The notes below the pieces were generated by a model. It was not told where the DNA came from and did no database searches. It saw only the letters and a program-made list of their open reading frames with translations. The translations under genes were made by a program, and so were the position numbers. 64,000 nt of DNA from UBA4742 sp037138595 (lineage in GTDB: Bacteria > Actinomycetota > Acidimicrobiia > Acidimicrobiales > Acidimicrobilacustridaceae): contig JBAXIB010000001.1 in the NCBI GenBank assembly GCA_037138595.1, positions 1 to 64,000 of the forward strand, read 5' to 3'. Position 1 is the first letter of the stretch. Every line of letters begins with the position of its first letter. This document shows, piece after piece, positions 61,344 through 64,000 of this stretch.

Positions 61344-62563
61344 TAAAAGTCGTTGTTCCATCCGACTGCAGGAAAAAGTACTGACTGAAGCGGACTCGCC
61401 GCGTTAACCCGCAACCGTTCGTCTCCGGACTCGATATCTAACACGACAATCTCGTCGGCCATATTTTCACGATGGTGATCCGTCGTAACCAACTCGCCGG
61501 AATCCGCGAACAACAGCATGTGAGCGGCGTGGTTTTGCTGGCGAGTCCAACGAAGGTTCAATGATCCGTCCGCGGCAATATCAAATGCCGTCATCACTCC
61601 GTTTCCGCTGTCATAGCCCACCGCAATTCGCCGTTGCTGGTCAATGAGCGGTGGATTCGCAATGACGCTATTCGGTAGGCCGCAGATTTCAGTGAGCGAT
61701 ACGGCCTGGGTTTCAAGGTCGATTCGCACGAGGTGCAACGGTGCGACGTTGATCCCTTGGTCCCGGAACGTACCGACATATCTCTCAGCCCCTTCGCCAT
61801 TGTCGAGGAACCACACCGCGCCAAGGGCGAGTACTGAGTCCCACCCATAGGTCTGCCCGTCGATAGTTCGATAACGAGGAGTGAAAGTTTCATCCAGAGC
61901 AAGCGATTCGCCGTTCCAATTCACTCGGTACAACGACGACGTTCCGACGACATAGATGTCGTTGGCATCGGCGGACAAACGAGCGATTGATGGTTCGGGC
62001 AACTCAAATCGCGCGCGAATCCGAAGATCCTCTGGATCGAGAATCAACAATTCAGTCGGCACCGGATCGAAACTCTGGCGGTCATGACCCGGGAGCAGAC
62101 CACCAAAATCCTTCGTCGCCAAACATCCGTCAGGCAAAATGACGAAACTGTTGTAAGGACGATGACGGGGCAATGAAACCGTCGCCTCAATTTCGAGGTT
62201 TGCTGACAGTCGATGTGCATGTTCGCCGAACACGACATAGAGCGAACCGTTGCGATGCGCCGCTAATCCACCCGGCCAGTTCGGCCCGCCCACCAATTCT
62301 GGCGATCGTGCTTCTGTTTCGAGCGTCTCGGCATGTACCCGTTCGACCCAGCCCGACGAATCAGGCCCAACCGTGTGCCGCAACACAAAGACTTCGCCGG
62401 GATCGCGCAGCACCAACATTGTTGCCGCGACCGCTTCGCGAGAGGTGACCGACACCTCGCCCGCGACGAACCGAGGACCGTTCACCATTGGTGATGTCTG
62501 CAGTCGAAGCGGGCCACCGTCTTCGCCTGGCCATGGACTATCCCAGTAGCCAGCGTTCGTCAT
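61286..62563 (-). CDS. propeller-like hypothetical protein next to sulfatase
   Basis: A 425-residue protein with no signal peptide or membrane helix. Repeating beta-strand blocks of about 45-55 residues, such as GSLYVVFGEHAHRLSANLE, DGCLATKDFGG, NDIYVVGTSSLYRVNWNG and RIAVGYDSGNGVMTAFDI, suggest a beta-propeller of the quinoprotein/SMP-30-like class. I cannot name a family or find a certain active site. The ATG at 62563 overlaps the stop of the sulfatase gene (ATGA), so the two proteins are made together. Its end overlaps the SCO6745-family gene by 58 bases. It may bind or process the sulfatase substrate. Confidence 0.78.
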   Translation of the reverse strand: MTNAGYWDSPWPGEDGGPLRLQTSPMVNGPRFVAGEVSVTSREAVAATMLVLRDPGEVFVLRHTVGPDSSGWVERVHAETLETEARSPELVGGPNWPGGLAAHRNGSLYVVFGEHAHRLSANLEIEATVSLPRHRPYNSFVILPDGCLATKDFGGLLPGHDRQSFDPVPTELLILDPEDLRIRARFELPEPSIARLSADANDIYVVGTSSLYRVNWNGESLALDETFTPRYRTIDGQTYGWDSVLALGAVWFLDNGEGAERYVGTFRDQGINVAPLHLVRIDLETQAVSLTEICGLPNSVIANPPLIDQQRRIAVGYDSGNGVMTAFDIAADGSLNLRWTRQQNHAAHMLLFADSGELVTTDHHRENMADEIVVLDIESGDERLRVNAASPLQSVLFPAVGWNNDFYYCSLPTVTRVAGRSLDAG

Positions 62564-64000
62564 ACTGGAGCCTCGACCTCAAGTCGTGGCGTTCGAACCG
62601 GCGGCAGGTGATCGAACAGGTCCGACAACAAGTCCGACCGAATTGACGCCGAATCTGGGTCGTCCCAGAGATTGCGTTGTTGGAGTGGATCGTGTTCGAG
62701 GTCGTACAATTCGCCTTCGGTTCCGTCGTGAACATACCCCGGCCGGTACATCGTGCAGACCCACCCGGCACGGGCAATCGTTCGGACATGGACACCCACT
62801 CCGAATAATTCGCTGTCCCATTCAGTCAAGGTTCGCTCAAATCCCCGCTCCTCAGCATCTGCGCTTGTCACTGGCAGCGACTGACCTTGCATCCATGGAG
62901 CGGGGGCAATCCCCGCAATAGAACTAAACGTCGGAGCAAGGTCGATCAGCCCCACGGGTTGTGACACCACTGCGGGCGCCACTCCAGCGCTCGGCGCGGG
63001 ACGCCAAATCAGTGGCAGCCGCATCAGTGCATCAACGTGACATGGACCCTTAAACAGCAAACCAAAGTCACCCTGCAACTCGCCATGGTCAGTGGTGAAA
63101 ATCACATCAACGTCATCGGCTGCTCCACGTAATTCGATTGCCGCCATGACCCGTCCTAGTGCTTCGTCGATCAGTTCGCACTCAATTGCATTACGAGCGT
63201 TGACTTCGCGGACCTGGTCGTCCGTCAACGTCGCAGGCACCCACTCTTTTGGAGCCTCATAGTTTGAGACCAAGGTCCCGTCGTACCACTGGCGCCAATG
63301 TCGCGGTTTGCCATCAAGAATGCGTTCGCGTTCGGCGCGATCGACCGGGTAACCAACCGGAAGCGGAACATCTCGCCAATCGATGCGACCCATTTCCGAC
63401 GCTGGCGGATCCCATGGATGATGTGGGTCGGGAAAACTCATCCAGCAAAACCAGTCATCGTCGCGGTCGACCGAGTCAAGCCAGGCAATGGTCCGGTCTG
63501 CTACCCAATCAGTGTGGTACCACTCCCGCGGAATCTCATTGTCTTTGACTTGCGGAGCACCGGTTTCTCCGCCGCCCAACGCATTGACGTTGAATGCATC
63601 ATCGATCGCTCGGTAGTACATCCCAATCGCCTCAGGATGGTTCGCCGCTAACCATTGGGCATAGTGAACCGGGCCTGCCGCTCCGTGGGTCGCGAACTCA
63701 AGATGGTCGAATCCACGATGGGGTCCCATGCGTCCGTCGGCACGCAGATCATCAATTGTCGGTACACCGAGCCGGGAAAGGGAACTCTCGGCAAAACGAC
63801 CAAAGGGATCGATCAACGGTTCGAAATGGGCTTTGCCAATGAGCGCAGTGCGGTAGCCACTTTCGTGCAGTTCGTAAGCGACCGACGGAGCGTCAACCGG
63901 CAGTGGCACACCATTCATCCAAACACCGTGCGTGCTTGGATATTGGCCAGTCAGGATCGTCGAACGAGATGGCATGCACACGACGTTTTGGGGAGCGGCA
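62560..64000 (-). CDS. sulfatase (type I), N terminus beyond the window
   Basis: The visible 479 codons hold most of a formylglycine sulfatase. At the window edge the frame reads AAPQNVVCMPSRSTILTGQY, the CxPSR maturation motif, so only about 50-60 N-terminal residues lie outside. GKAHFEP gives the active-site lysine, DWFCWMSFPDPHHPWDPP the following substrate block, and VIFTTDHGELQGDFGLLFKG the metal-binding Asp-His. It belongs to the smaller sulfatase branch (about 530 residues) and differs from the 773-residue enzyme in this window. It ends four bases into the propeller-like gene. Confidence 0.92.
   Translation of the reverse strand, partial: AAPQNVVCMPSRSTILTGQYPSTHGVWMNGVPLPVDAPSVAYELHESGYRTALIGKAHFEPLIDPFGRFAESSLSRLGVPTIDDLRADGRMGPHRGFDHLEFATHGAAGPVHYAQWLAANHPEAIGMYYRAIDDAFNVNALGGGETGAPQVKDNEIPREWYHTDWVADRTIAWLDSVDRDDDWFCWMSFPDPHHPWDPPASEMGRIDWRDVPLPVGYPVDRAERERILDGKPRHWRQWYDGTLVSNYEAPKEWVPATLTDDQVREVNARNAIECELIDEALGRVMAAIELRGAADDVDVIFTTDHGELQGDFGLLFKGPCHVDALMRLPLIWRPAPSAGVAPAVVSQPVGLIDLAPTFSSIAGIAPAPWMQGQSLPVTSADAEERGFERTLTEWDSELFGVGVHVRTIARAGWVCTMYRPGYVHDGTEGELYDLEHDPLQQRNLWDDPDSASIRSDLLSDLFDHLPPVRTPRLEVEAPV

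Noticed and set aside
1..64000. Biosynthetic cluster, prophage, integrative element or defence island
   Set aside because: No integrase, transposase, phage structural, polyketide/peptide synthase, restriction or toxin-antitoxin genes are visible, and base composition looks even throughout.

Overview
This window looks like chromosomal DNA of a high-GC Gram-positive bacterium, most probably an actinobacterium of the class Acidimicrobiia. The evidence is inferential: a complete four-gene conservon (nitrate-sensor-type kinase, Roadblock, DUF742, small GTPase), a membrane protein that opens with the GPGWWQASDGKWYPPEQ motif I associate with Acidimicrobiia, several threonine-rich surface tails, an SCO6745-family protein, an F420/LLM-type oxidoreductase and many acyl-CoA dehydrogenases. 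Base composition looks moderate for an actinobacterium. Genes are packed tightly, with ATGA, TTGA and TGATG junctions inside operons and convergent ends a few bases apart or overlapping. I see no rRNA, tRNA, CRISPR array, insertion sequence or prophage.

Layout. 1-3.6 kb: SNF2 helicase and GT2 glycosyltransferase (minus). 3.6-8 kb: conservon cvnABCD (minus). 7.95-8.3 kb: the only gene-free stretch over 300 bases, holding a candidate folded RNA. 8.3-9 kb: DUF2510-type membrane protein. 9.1-15.3 kb: gltBD glutamate synthase. 15.4-19.3 kb: M18 aminopeptidase, LLM oxidoreductase, acyl-CoA synthetase. 19.3-24.4 kb: J-domain protein, an unrecognised protein, acyl-CoA dehydrogenase, aldehyde dehydrogenase, two small proteins. 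24.4-25.8 kb: orphan ABC ATPase and SRPBCC protein. 25.8-30.5 kb: a thiamine operon behind a TPP riboswitch (thiamine diphosphokinase, then ThiB, ThiP and ThiQ). 30.5-33 kb: two acyl-CoA dehydrogenases. 33-42.5 kb: OatA-like acyltransferase, GH63-type glucosidase, threonine-rich proteins, MsrA and an arylsulfatase. 42.5-46.2 kb: hexapeptide acyltransferase, flavin monooxygenase and a divergent amidohydrolase. 46.2-50.2 kb: two-component system, acyl-CoA dehydrogenase, methyltransferase. 50.3-55.5 kb: pgi, gnd and a Ski2-like helicase. 55.5-60.3 kb: SnoaL-like protein and a heterodimeric ABC exporter with its TetR regulator and a 28-bp perfect palindromic operator. 60.4-64 kb: SCO6745-family protein, a propeller-like protein and a second sulfatase that runs off the window.

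Together the genes describe an aerobic heterotroph that oxidises acyl-CoA and possibly terpenoid or cyclic-ketone substrates (four acyl-CoA dehydrogenases, FadD, ALDH, Baeyer-Villiger-type monooxygenase, amidohydrolase), removes sulfate from organic sulfate esters, assimilates ammonium through GOGAT, takes up and activates thiamine under riboswitch control, and modifies its surface glycans. I found no single obviously new multi-gene system. The least explained items are the folded-RNA candidate at 8043-8128, the overlapping sulfatase/propeller pair, the overlapping monooxygenase/acyltransferase pair and two conserved-looking proteins of unknown function.
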